NCBI GenBank assembly: GCA_947507155.1
Contig: CANNOC010000010.1
Span: 20,857 to 84,856, forward strand
Length of the DNA: 64,000 bases
Source: an uncultured Collinsella sp.
GTDB lineage: Bacteria > Actinomycetota > Coriobacteriia > Coriobacteriales > Coriobacteriaceae
Direction of reading: 5' to 3'
The stretch's first letter is position 1. Every line of letters starts with the position of its first letter. This document shows positions 46,239-55,585 of the stretch, piece after piece. The translations under genes were made by a program, and so were the position numbers. The notes under the pieces were generated by a model, which saw only the letters and a program-made list of their open reading frames with translations, made no database searches and had not been told where the DNA came from.

Positions 46239-47309
46239 ATGTCTTTGAAGGTTGGAATCGTCGGCGCGGCTGGATATGCCGGAGCCGAGCTCATTCGCCT
46301 CGTACTCGGCCATCCCGAGTTTGAACTTGTTGCCATTACGTCCAACGCCGATGCCGGCCAGCCGCTGTCCGCGGTGTATCCGAGCTTTGCTGGCGTGAGC
46401 GATCTGGTTTTCACCACGCATGACGCCCCCGAGCTCAAAAGCTGCGATGCGGTTTTTCTTGCCGTGCCGCACACGGCTGCCATGGCGCAGGTGCCCGCGC
46501 TCCTTGCCGCGGGCGTTTCCTGCTTTGATCTTTCGGCCGATTACCGTCTGAGCGACCCGTCCGTCTTTGAGGCATGGTATGCCGCCGAGCACACGAGCCC
46601 CGAGCTGCTCAAGACCCGCGCTTTTGGCCTGCCCGAGCTGTTCTGCCAGGACTTAGAGACCGCTGCTTCCAGCCATGCCGCCGGAAAGCCCGTTTTGGTC
46701 GCTTGCGCCGGCTGCTATCCCACCGCAACGAGCCTCGCTGCCGCTCCTGCCGTGCGTGCGGGCTGGATGGCAGAGAACGGCCCCGTAATCGTCGATGCCA
46801 TTAGCGGCGTGACGGGCGCCGGTAAGTCCTGCAACGCCCGCACCCATTTTTGTAGCGCAGACGAGAACTTAGAGGCCTATGGCGTAGGCAAACATCGCCA
46901 CACACCAGAGATCGAGCAGATTCTGGGTCTGACCGATCGTGTCGTCTTTACTCCGCACTTGGCACCGCTCAAGCGCGGCCTGCTTTCCACGGTGACGATG
47001 CCGCTCGCGCCGCGGGCTCTCGACACGTTGGCCCTTGAGGACGTCGTCGACCATTACAAGAAGTTCTACGCCGGTCGCACCTTTGTGCGCGTGCTCGATG
47101 CCGGCCAGCAGCCCAAGACGGCTTCGGTCGTCGGCACCAACGCTGCCCAGATCGGCCTTGCGCTCAACAAGCGTGCGGGCGTGCTGGTGGCGACGGGTGC
47201 TATCGACAATTTGTGCAAGGGTGCTGCGGGCCAGGCGGTCCAGTGCGCCAACATCGTTTTTGGCTTTGACGAGCGACGAGGCTTGCCCACAGTGGCGTGC
47301 CCGGTGTAG
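46239..47309 (+). CDS. argC: N-acetyl-gamma-glutamyl-phosphate reductase
   Basis: VGIVGAAGYAGAELIRLVLGHPEFEL, CAGCYPTATSLAAAP, DAISGVTGAGKSCN, HRHTPEIEQ, FTPHLAPLKRGLLSTV. Confidence 0.96.
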   Translation: MSLKVGIVGAAGYAGAELIRLVLGHPEFELVAITSNADAGQPLSAVYPSFAGVSDLVFTTHDAPELKSCDAVFLAVPHTAAMAQVPALLAAGVSCFDLSADYRLSDPSVFEAWYAAEHTSPELLKTRAFGLPELFCQDLETAASSHAAGKPVLVACAGCYPTATSLAAAPAVRAGWMAENGPVIVDAISGVTGAGKSCNARTHFCSADENLEAYGVGKHRHTPEIEQILGLTDRVVFTPHLAPLKRGLLSTVTMPLAPRALDTLALEDVVDHYKKFYAGRTFVRVLDAGQQPKTASVVGTNAAQIGLALNKRAGVLVATGAIDNLCKGAAGQAVQCANIVFGFDERRGLPTVACPV

Positions 47310-47444
47310 CACATTCGATTGTTAACGATTTGGTGGTCGGGTATCGAGTTGGGCGCCGCTTTCAAGCTGGTCTAGTAGTTGCGACCGGTATGGCGTGCCA
47401 GCCGATGCCCGCTTTTTTGTCTGATATAAGGAGTCGTAGGGACG

Positions 47445-48713
47445 ATGAATACCGACCTGATTGATATCAAGATACGCGCCGTCGAGGGTGGCGTTACGGC
47501 AGCGGCCGGCTTTAAGGCCGCAGGCATCCATGCAGGATTCCGGAAGAATCCCGAGCGCTTGGACTATGCGCTCGTCGTGCCCGATAAGCCCTGTCCAGGC
47601 GCCGGCGTGTTTACGACCAACCGCTTTTGCGCGGCGCCCGTGCAGGTGAGCCGTGCCAACCTGGGCGGTGCGGACAAGGGCTATGGCATCATCGCCGGCG
47701 TTTCAATCAACTCCGGCAACGCGAATGCCGCCACGGGCGAGACCGGCCTTGCCTGCGCGCGAGAGACATGCAATATCGCGTCGCAGGTCATCGGCTGTGA
47801 ACCCCAGCAGATCCTAGTTGCATCCACAGGCGTGATTGGACAGATTCTGCCGATTGACACGTTTGAGACGGCCGTCCCGTCCGCCTACGAGGCACTCTCT
47901 GCCCATGGCGGTGCCGATGCGGCCCGTGCCATCATGACGACCGATACGCACTCCAAGGAGTATGCCGTTCGCTACCGCAGTGAGGCTGCGGGTCATGCGG
48001 GCAACGCTTATACGGTGGGCGGCATGTGCAAGGGCTCGGGCATGATCATGCCCAATATGGCCACCATGATCGCGGTCATTACTACCGATGCCCCCGTCGA
48101 GCCGTCGGCGCTCCACGCCCTGTTGCTCTCGACCGTTAAGCAGACCTTCAATAAGGTGACGGTCGATTCCGATACCTCGACCAACGACACCTGCATCATG
48201 CTTGCTTCTGGCGCTGCTGCCGCTGAAGCCGAGGCTATCGTCGAGGGCACTGATGCCTTTGACGAACTGTCCTTTGCCGTGCACGAGGTGTGCGAGAGCC
48301 TGGCGCGCAACATTGCGGCCGATGGCGAGGGCGCGTCAAAGCTCGTGACGGTTAACGTCACCGGCGCCGCCAACGACGAGGAAGCCGATATCGCCGCCCG
48401 TGCCGTCGCCAACTCGCCGCTCGTCAAGACCTGCATCGCCGGTCACGACTGCAACTGGGGCCGCGTCGCCATGGCGCTCGGCAAGTGCGGCGTGAAGTTT
48501 AACCAGGAAGACGTTTCCATCGACATGATGGGCATGCCTGTCTGCCGCGATGGCCTGACCGTTCCCTTTGACGAGGATGAGGCTCTGCGACGTTTTGAGG
48601 CGCCCGAGATCGTGATCTCGGCCGACCTGGGCGCAGGCGACGCGGCAACGACCGTGTGGACCTGTGACCTCACGCACGAGTACATCTCCATCAACGGTGA
48701 CTACCGTTCCTAG
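47445..48713 (+). CDS. argJ: Bifunctional glutamate N-acetyltransferase / amino-acid acetyltransferase
   Basis: INSGNANAATG, ASTGVIGQILP, GMCKGSGMIMPNMATMIAVITTDA, VDSDTSTNDTCIMLASG, GHDCNWGRVAMALG. Confidence 0.96.
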   Translation: MNTDLIDIKIRAVEGGVTAAAGFKAAGIHAGFRKNPERLDYALVVPDKPCPGAGVFTTNRFCAAPVQVSRANLGGADKGYGIIAGVSINSGNANAATGETGLACARETCNIASQVIGCEPQQILVASTGVIGQILPIDTFETAVPSAYEALSAHGGADAARAIMTTDTHSKEYAVRYRSEAAGHAGNAYTVGGMCKGSGMIMPNMATMIAVITTDAPVEPSALHALLLSTVKQTFNKVTVDSDTSTNDTCIMLASGAAAAEAEAIVEGTDAFDELSFAVHEVCESLARNIAADGEGASKLVTVNVTGAANDEEADIAARAVANSPLVKTCIAGHDCNWGRVAMALGKCGVKFNQEDVSIDMMGMPVCRDGLTVPFDEDEALRRFEAPEIVISADLGAGDAATTVWTCDLTHEYISINGDYRS

Positions 48714-48793
48714 ATTCCAGGCACGCTGCGCATCTTGCCGCATTGCGGACAGCGGAGCACGGCGTGATAACGATACGAAAGACGAGGCAGATT

Positions 48794-49774
48794 ATGAAAT
48801 TCGCACGCGATTGTCGTTCGAGCGAATCCAACGAAGCAACCGCGCAGCTGCTGTTCGAAGCGCTGCCGTGGATTAAAAACCTGACCGGCAAGACGGTCGT
48901 TATCAAATATGGCGGAGCAGCCATGGTTGACGAGCAGCTGCGCCGCGACGTGATGAGCGACATCGTTTTGCTCAAGATCATCGGCATGCGCCCCGTCATC
49001 GTGCATGGCGGCGGCAAGGCCATCAACGAGGCGCTGAGCCATTACGATATTCCCGTCGAGTTTAAGAACGGCCAGCGCGTGACCACGCCGGCGACTATGG
49101 ATATCGTGCGCGAGGTGCTGGGCGGCAAGGTTAACCAGGAGCTGGTCGCCGCCATCAACCACCACGGCAACCTGGCCGTAGGCGTGTCGGGCAGCGATGC
49201 CGGCACACTCATCGCCGAGCCGCTCGACCCCGAGCTCGGTCGCGTGGGCAAAGTGACGCACGTCAACACCGACTATATCGAGCGCTTGCTCGATAGCGAG
49301 TACATTCCCGTTGTCGCCACGGTCGCGGCGGGGGAGGACGGTGGCTTCTTCAACATCAACGCCGATACCGCCGCCGGCGCCGTTGCGGCGGCGCTTCATG
49401 CGCACAAAGCGATCTTCTTGACCGACGTCGACGGCCTGTACAAGGACTTTAGCGACAAGGATTCGCTTATCTCCAACCTGACGCTCGACGAGGTCAATGA
49501 GATGCTCTATGGCGGCGAGGTCGACAAGGGCATGATCCCCAAGCTGCGCGCCGCCGTCGATGCGCTTACCGCTGGCGTTTTCCGGGCCCACATCATCAAC
49601 GGCACGACGCCGCACTCGCTGCTGCTGGAGCTGCTGACCGATGCTGGCGTCGGTACCGTGATCCACTCCACCGAGACGGCCTACGAGTTCGATACGCATC
49701 CGCACCCACTTTCGACGTTTGCGGCGCGCCTGACCGAGAACCTCGACGAGGTCGAGAAGCTCCAGACGGTCTAG
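48794..49774 (+). CDS. argB: Acetylglutamate kinase
   Basis: TVVIKYGGAAMVDE, PVIVHGGGKAINE, GMIPKLRAAVDAL, HSLLLELLTDAGVGT. Confidence 0.96.
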   Translation: MKFARDCRSSESNEATAQLLFEALPWIKNLTGKTVVIKYGGAAMVDEQLRRDVMSDIVLLKIIGMRPVIVHGGGKAINEALSHYDIPVEFKNGQRVTTPATMDIVREVLGGKVNQELVAAINHHGNLAVGVSGSDAGTLIAEPLDPELGRVGKVTHVNTDYIERLLDSEYIPVVATVAAGEDGGFFNINADTAAGAVAAALHAHKAIFLTDVDGLYKDFSDKDSLISNLTLDEVNEMLYGGEVDKGMIPKLRAAVDALTAGVFRAHIINGTTPHSLLLELLTDAGVGTVIHSTETAYEFDTHPHPLSTFAARLTENLDEVEKLQTV

Positions 49775-49843
49775 CTGACCCGCGGTCGTCGCGTCCCTGC
49801 ACCCATAGCCCTGCGCCGTACGGCGCCTAACGAAAGGCATCCC

Positions 49844-51127
49844 ATGTCACTTGCTGCTCAACAATCGCTCGAATCCCACTACGTTATGCATACCTTTGGC
49901 CGCTCACCGGTTGAGTTTGTCGAAGGTCACGGCATGAAGCTCATCGGTGACGATGGTCGTGAGTATCTCGACTTTCTCGCTGGTATCGGTGTGTGCAGCC
50001 TTGGTCACGGAAATCCTGCAGTGCTTTCGGCGCTCGAGGCTCAGACCAAAAAGCTCATGCATGTCTCCAATTACTTCTACATCGAGCAGCGCGGCCAGGT
50101 CGCGGCGCTGCTGTCCAAGCTTGCCAATGACGACGTAGATGGTGCGTGCGTTCTGGCCGATGCCATTGCCGCCGGCGATGAGACCACGGCCGCTGCGCTC
50201 GGTGCCCCGGCTGCGGACGAGCAGGTGTGGGAGACGTTCTTTGCCAATTCTGGTGCCGAAGCCAACGAGGGCTCGATGAAGCTCGCACGTCTGTACGCCA
50301 AGCGTGCCGGCAACGGTGGCAACACCATCGTGTGCATGCGCGGCGGCTTTCACGGTCGTACGCTCGAGACCATTGCCGCGACCATGCAGGATTGGCTGCA
50401 GGACAGTTTCCGCCCGCTGCCGGGTGGCTTTGTGGCCTGCGCACCCAACGATGTAGATGAACTGCGTGCAATTTTTAAGCAGTTGGGCAGTGAAATTTGC
50501 GCCGTGATGCTCGAGCCGATTCAGGGCGAGAGCGGTGTGCACCCCATGACCGAGGAGTTTATGGCTACGGCGCGCGACTTGGCGCACGAGGTGGGTGCCG
50601 TGCTTATCGCCGATGAGGTCCAGTGCGGAATTTTTCGCACGGGTAAGCCGTTTGCGTTCCAGACCTATGGTGTGGAGCCCGACATCATGAGCCTTGCCAA
50701 GGGCATTGCCGACGGTGTGCCTATGGGTGCCGTGGTGGCAAAGAAGGAAATCGCCGACGTCTTTAAGCCCGGCGATCATGGTTCGACCTTCGGTGGTAGC
50801 TGCTTGGCCATCGCGGCATGTGCCGCGACGCTCTCCGCGCTTGTGCACGGCGATTATGCCGAGCATGCTGCCAAGGTTGGCGCCTATATGGAGCAGGCGC
50901 TGGCTAAGCTTCCGCATGTGGTAGAGGTGCGCGGCCGCGGCCTGATGCTCGGCTGCGATTTGGATGATGCCGCGGGTGATGCACACGACGTTGTAGCCCG
51001 TGCATTGGGGGCTGGTGCCGTGATCAACGCTACAGGCGCACATACGCTGCGCTTCCTTCCGCCGCTCGTGTGCGAAGAGGCCGACGTGGACAACCTGATC
51101 GAGATTCTGTCGGACGTTTTGGCTTAG
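49844..51127 (+). CDS. argD: Acetylornithine aminotransferase
   Basis: GRSPVEFVEGHGMKLIGDDGREYLDFLAGIGVCSLGHGNPAV, ANSGAEANEGSMKLAR, GFHGRT, LIADEVQCGIFRTGKPFAFQ, TFGGSCLAIAAC. Confidence 0.94.
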   Translation: MSLAAQQSLESHYVMHTFGRSPVEFVEGHGMKLIGDDGREYLDFLAGIGVCSLGHGNPAVLSALEAQTKKLMHVSNYFYIEQRGQVAALLSKLANDDVDGACVLADAIAAGDETTAAALGAPAADEQVWETFFANSGAEANEGSMKLARLYAKRAGNGGNTIVCMRGGFHGRTLETIAATMQDWLQDSFRPLPGGFVACAPNDVDELRAIFKQLGSEICAVMLEPIQGESGVHPMTEEFMATARDLAHEVGAVLIADEVQCGIFRTGKPFAFQTYGVEPDIMSLAKGIADGVPMGAVVAKKEIADVFKPGDHGSTFGGSCLAIAACAATLSALVHGDYAEHAAKVGAYMEQALAKLPHVVEVRGRGLMLGCDLDDAAGDAHDVVARALGAGAVINATGAHTLRFLPPLVCEEADVDNLIEILSDVLA

Positions 51128-51241
51128 CGCCATCAGACATAGCAATTTGGAGCGGGTTTCAGGCTGTCACGTGCCGTTTGGCGCACGATTGGGCGAACTG
51201 GAGCCCGTTTTGCTATCGATTTACCATGGCTGGGATAGGCC

Positions 51242-51461
51242 GTGTGCAAAAAGTGGCAAATATGAGTACGGGCACTAACTTCGTAACATATAAATTAGGC
51301 ACTTTTAGATGAGTTGGGCCACATATGTCCAGTTTTGTAGTTGGCAAATTGGCTTAACTGGACTATCGATCGTCGTTCTAATGCCGGATTTGCCTTTTAT
51401 GACTTCGAAAACGCTGCTACTAAAAAGGTAGCAGTACTCATATTTGGCATTTTTTGCACAC
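51242..51461. repeat. Intergenic element bounded by 28-nt inverted repeats
   Basis: gtgtgcaaaaagtggcaaatatgagtac (51242-51269) and gtactcatatttggcattttttgcacac (51434-51461), 26/28 complementary. Confidence 0.85.
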
Positions 51462-51595
51462 GGGTATTCGCCAAGGGTCCATTTCGCCGCCCGAGCCCCG
51501 CTTCGTCGCTTCGCTCCTCGCGTGCTGCGCTGGAAAACGCTTCGCGTTTCCTCAGCTCCGCACCCTTGCGGGTTCGAATCCCATGCACCGGGCCC

Positions 51596-51627
51596 AAAAA
51601 AGAAAGGCCTCCATCGCTGGAGGCCTA
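51596..51627 (-). terminator. Terminator of tRNA-Val
   Basis: Reverse strand aggcctccagcgatggaggcctttctttttt. Confidence 0.75.
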
Positions 51628-51639
51628 ACAATTCAATGG

Positions 51640-51712
51640 TGGGCGATGAGGGATTCGAACCCCCAGCCTTGTGCGTGTAAAGCACCTGCGCTAACCGTTG
51701 CGCCAATCGCCC
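51640..51712 (-). tRNA. tRNA-Val (anticodon TAC)
   Basis: Reverse strand GGGCGATTGGCGCAACGGTTAGCGCAGGTGCTTTACACGCACAAGGCTGGGGGTTCGAATCCCTCATCGCCCA; 7-bp acceptor stem pairs and loop TTTACAC gives TAC. Confidence 0.95.
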
Positions 51713-51769
51713 GCAGGGACTGAGTATAGCGGAAACCCCGTGCTGTTCACCGCTAATTCATAACGAAAT

Positions 51770-53638
51770 CTAAGCGGCGACTTCGGTGCCCTTGTTCTCG
51801 TCGATAAAGAAACGCTTGTACCAGATGAGGAACGTCAGCGTGGTATAGATCTTGCGCTGGTTGAGCGCGCGACCCTCAAAGTGATCGTCGAGCAGTTTCA
51901 TGAGCGCATCGGTGTCAAAGAAATCAGCAGCCCACGGTGCGGTGAAGTATTCCTTTACGTAGTCGTAGTACTTTTGCTCGCGCAGCCAGAACTTGACCGG
52001 TACGGGGAAGCCCACCTTCTTGCGCGTTGCCCACTCGTCGGGCAGCGTGCGGTTGGCAGCGTGACGCAGAACGAGCTTGCAGCCTTCTTCGTTAACACGG
52101 TAGTTGGCGGGAATGTGCTCGGCAAACTCCATGACCTTCTTGTCCAGAAACGGGACGCGAAGCTCCAGAGAATGCGCCATGCACATCTTGTCGGCCTTGA
52201 GCAGAATGTCGCCCGGTAGCCACATGTTCATATCCAGATACTGTTTCTTGGAAAGCTCGCAGCAGTTGGGAACCTGCTTGTAGTACTCGGCGCACATCTC
52301 GGCGGCGTTCTTGCCGGTGTCATAAGCGGGCTTGAGCACCTCGTCGACTTCGGAGGGATCGAACACCTTTGCCTGACCCACATACCAGCGCTCGGGAACC
52401 TCGGCGCATTTCGTCAGGAAGTTGTGACCCTTAAAGTAGGGGAGATGCTGAACGAGTGAGCCCAGGGCGCGACGTATGCCGAGCGGCACGCGCTTCTTAA
52501 AAGTGCGCATCTCGGGGGTGTCCTCGTACCACTCATAGCCGGCAAACAGCTCGTCGGCACCCTCGCCCGAAAGGACGACGGTGACCTCCTTGGAAGCCAT
52601 CTGCGCCAGATAGTACAGCGGCACGCTGGACAGGTTCGATTGTGGCTCGTCCATGTGGTACTGGATATCGGGCAGTGCATCAAAGAACTCGTCGGCGGTA
52701 ATCATCTTGCGCACGTTCTTGATGCCCAGCTTGTCGGAAAGCTCGGCGGCGTAGTTGGTCTCGTTGAAGTTCTTGTAATCGAAGCCGACAGAATACGTGG
52801 TGTCGGGCATGAGACAGGCAGCGATGTAGCTGGAATCGACACCGCCGGAGAGGAACGAACCAACCTTAACATCGGCGATTCGGTGCGCAGCGACGCTTTC
52901 GTGCACGACCTTGTCGCACTCGTCCACGTACTCCTCGAAGGTCTTGGAGTTGTCGTCGGTGAAGTCACAGCTCCAGTAACGCTTGATGTCCATGGTGTTG
53001 GTCGTCAGGTCATACGTAAAGCAATGCGCTGGGGCAAGCTTGAACACGCCCTTAAAGAAGGTCTCCTCCGTGGCGGGGAATTGCAGCGTCAGGTAGGGGC
53101 GCAGCGCGTCGTGGTTGACAGCCTTCTCAAACTTGGGATGGTCCAGGAAGCTCTTGATCTCGGAGCCAAACAGCAGTGAGCCATCGGATGCCTGGTAGTA
53201 ATAGAACGGCTTGATACCAAAGATGTCACGAGCACCAAAGAGTTTGTTCTTGTTCTGGTCGTGAATCACGAACGCGTACATGCCGCGCAGACGGTTGACC
53301 AGGTCCTCGCCCCACTCCTCGTAACCGTGTACCAGGACTTCGGTATCAGCGTTGCAGTGGAAGGCGTAGCCGGCCGCCTCCAGCTCGGCGCGAAGCTCCT
53401 GGAAGTTGTAGATCTCTCCGTTGAAGACAATCGTGACCTTGCCGTCGTCGCTCGACATGGGCTGGGCTCCAGCTTCGGAAAGATCGAGAATCGAAAGACG
53501 ACGGAAGCCAAGGGCAACGTTGTCGACGATATGCTGGCCGCCCATATCGGGACCACGGTGGATGATGCGATTCATCATGGCCGTGAGAACCAGCTCACTC
53601 TGTTCATCTGTACCGGTAAAACCGACAAAACCGCACAT
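51770..53638 (-). CDS. asnB: Asparagine synthase (glutamine-hydrolysing)
   Basis: MCGFVGFTG N-terminal Cys, GFRRLSILDLSEAGAQPM, FNGEIYNFQELR, GSFLSGGVDSSYIAA, LSGEGADELFAGYEWY. Confidence 0.96.
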   Translation of the reverse strand: MCGFVGFTGTDEQSELVLTAMMNRIIHRGPDMGGQHIVDNVALGFRRLSILDLSEAGAQPMSSDDGKVTIVFNGEIYNFQELRAELEAAGYAFHCNADTEVLVHGYEEWGEDLVNRLRGMYAFVIHDQNKNKLFGARDIFGIKPFYYYQASDGSLLFGSEIKSFLDHPKFEKAVNHDALRPYLTLQFPATEETFFKGVFKLAPAHCFTYDLTTNTMDIKRYWSCDFTDDNSKTFEEYVDECDKVVHESVAAHRIADVKVGSFLSGGVDSSYIAACLMPDTTYSVGFDYKNFNETNYAAELSDKLGIKNVRKMITADEFFDALPDIQYHMDEPQSNLSSVPLYYLAQMASKEVTVVLSGEGADELFAGYEWYEDTPEMRTFKKRVPLGIRRALGSLVQHLPYFKGHNFLTKCAEVPERWYVGQAKVFDPSEVDEVLKPAYDTGKNAAEMCAEYYKQVPNCCELSKKQYLDMNMWLPGDILLKADKMCMAHSLELRVPFLDKKVMEFAEHIPANYRVNEEGCKLVLRHAANRTLPDEWATRKKVGFPVPVKFWLREQKYYDYVKEYFTAPWAADFFDTDALMKLLDDHFEGRALNQRKIYTTLTFLIWYKRFFIDENKGTEVAA

Positions 53639-53763
53639 GCAAGATCCTTTCTGCTGACGGCTCAGGTGTACTGCCGCAAGGATTGCGGCAGCTGATGTCA
53701 AATAATCTTTACTATCATGCCAATCTTTTGTTTCGTGATAGGGCATAAGCGCCGAGCGAACCG

Positions 53764-53808
53764 AAAAAACCACGTCCCGATCTTCAGGCGAAGCGGCGGG
53801 ACGTGGTT
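53764..53808 (-). terminator. Intrinsic-terminator-like hairpin in the region upstream of asnB
   Basis: Reverse strand aaccacgtcccg-ccgcttcgcctgaagat-cgggacgtggtttttt: 12-bp stem followed by a T-run. Confidence 0.7.
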
Positions 53809-54037
53809 GCGAACGCTATGTTAAAGAACAGCACCCAGATTTCCTTGGTTTTACACGGGGTGAACACTGTTGCCATTTATTAGACCACGGCACAGTCCAT
53901 GCAATTTTTTAGAAGGCTGTGATGCGCGCAAGGTCAGGTGGCATATTAGGATGGTTGATAATACAGAATGTTTCATCGTTTCTGCCGCGGGACGTCTTCT
54001 GCCCTTTAAGGCTGAATTTAGCGAGAGAGGTCTTTGT

Positions 54038-55555
54038 ATGTCGAGTCCGACACAAGAGAAGCTAACTCTGATGCGCTATATAGAGTTGCTCGAGGAAGAT
54101 GACCTTGTTGTTTCCAGACCGAGCGCTTCGTGCGACCAGCGCATTGAGTTTGCGACTGATGACTCGCGCCAGGTGCGTCCGGGCACGTTGTTTGTCTGCA
54201 AAGGCCGTGCGTTTAAGCGCGAGTACCTGCTTTCGGCAATCGCCGATGGCGCCGTGGCCTACGTTTCCGAGGTCGATTACGATGTTGATCTTCCCGCGGT
54301 GATTGTGAGCGATATTCGTCGCACGCTCGCCGTGGTGGCAGATGCCTTTTATGGGCACCCGTCGGGTAAGGTGAAGGTCTGCGCCTTTACAGGCACCAAG
54401 GGCAAGTCGACCTGCAGCTTTTATCTGCGCGGCATCCTCGCCAACGAGGCCAAGCTTACGGGCTGTCATCGACCCGCTCTTAATACGGGCATTGAGTTCG
54501 ACGACGGCATCGAGACGGGCCCTTCCAAGCTGACGACCCCCGAATCCTTCCTGCTGCAGTCCCGCATCGCACATGCTGCGGAGGCGGGTGCCCCGTGGCT
54601 GGTTATGGAGGCATCGAGTCAGGGCCTCAAATACGAGCGTACGGGCAAGATTGACTTTGAAGTCGGCGCCTTTACCAATATCGGCGAGGATCACATTTCG
54701 CCGATTGAGCATCCGACGCTCGAGGATTACTTTGCCAGCAAGCTCAAAATCTTCTTGCAGAGCCGTTTTGCCGTGGTCAATCTCGATATGGATAAGGTCG
54801 ATCGCGTGCTCGAGGCGGCATCTCGTTGCGAACGTACGGTGACGTTCTCCCTGACCGACGAGCGTGCCGACGTGCTTGCGCTGGCGATTCGCAATGGCGA
54901 CTGCGGCGTGGTGGCAACGGTGCGCACGCCCCGTTTTACGCGTGACATTGTGATTCCCACGCCGGTTAAGTTCAATGTGTCCAACGCGCTTGCCGCTATT
55001 GCCTGCGCCGAGGCCCTGGGCATTTCCGAAGAGGGTATCGTCCATGGCTTTGAGGGCGTTTTCGTTCCCGGTCGTATGGAGCTCTATCCGTCCGTATCGG
55101 GCAAAATCCTGGGCATCGTCGATTTTGCACATAACGGCATGAGCCTCGAGACACTCCTGCGCGACTTGCGCGAGAACTATCCCGAGCGCGAGCTGGCGGT
55201 TGTATTTGGCGCTACGGGCGGTAAGGGTGTCGATCGACGCACCACGATGGGCATCGCCGCTGGCAAGTATGCCGACCGAATCGTGATTACCGAGGATGAC
55301 CCCGGCCCCGAGGATGTCGAGGACATCTGCGCCGAGATCGCGCGCAACGTTCAAGCGCAGGGAAATGATAACTGGCAAATCGTGACTGATCGCGTTGCCG
55401 CTATCGAGACTGCCGTGCGCGAAACTGTCCGTCCTGCCGTGGTCATCGTGACCGGTAAGGGCGAGGAAGAGTGTATGCTGCGCAAGAACGGACCCGAGCC
55501 TTGTGAGCGCGACGGTTCGATTCTCAAGCGCACCCTTGCGGCGTACGACGCCTAG
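54038..55555 (+). CDS. murE: Mur ligase family protein, UDP-N-acetylmuramyl-tripeptide synthetase (MurE-like)
   Basis: ATDDSRQVRPGTLFVCKG, AFTGTKGKSTCSFYLRGI, EASSQGLKYERT, NIGEDHISPIEHP, DFAHNGMSLE. Confidence 0.8.
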   Translation: MSSPTQEKLTLMRYIELLEEDDLVVSRPSASCDQRIEFATDDSRQVRPGTLFVCKGRAFKREYLLSAIADGAVAYVSEVDYDVDLPAVIVSDIRRTLAVVADAFYGHPSGKVKVCAFTGTKGKSTCSFYLRGILANEAKLTGCHRPALNTGIEFDDGIETGPSKLTTPESFLLQSRIAHAAEAGAPWLVMEASSQGLKYERTGKIDFEVGAFTNIGEDHISPIEHPTLEDYFASKLKIFLQSRFAVVNLDMDKVDRVLEAASRCERTVTFSLTDERADVLALAIRNGDCGVVATVRTPRFTRDIVIPTPVKFNVSNALAAIACAEALGISEEGIVHGFEGVFVPGRMELYPSVSGKILGIVDFAHNGMSLETLLRDLRENYPERELAVVFGATGGKGVDRRTTMGIAAGKYADRIVITEDDPGPEDVEDICAEIARNVQAQGNDNWQIVTDRVAAIETAVRETVRPAVVIVTGKGEEECMLRKNGPEPCERDGSILKRTLAAYDA

Positions 55556-55585
55556 ACCAGCCCCTTCTATGTAAACGGAGTGACC

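Noticed and set aside
51305-51706. 133-aa minus-strand ORF (and overlapping ORFs 51397-51597, 51454-51723)
   Set aside because: Overlaps tRNA-Val and the inverted-repeat element; translations such as GPVHGIRTRKG..KNAKYEYCYLF come from non-coding repeat sequence.
53640-54037. T-box riboswitch upstream of asnB
   Set aside because: The terminator stem is compatible, but no convincing AGGGTGGNACCGCG-type core was found on the minus strand.
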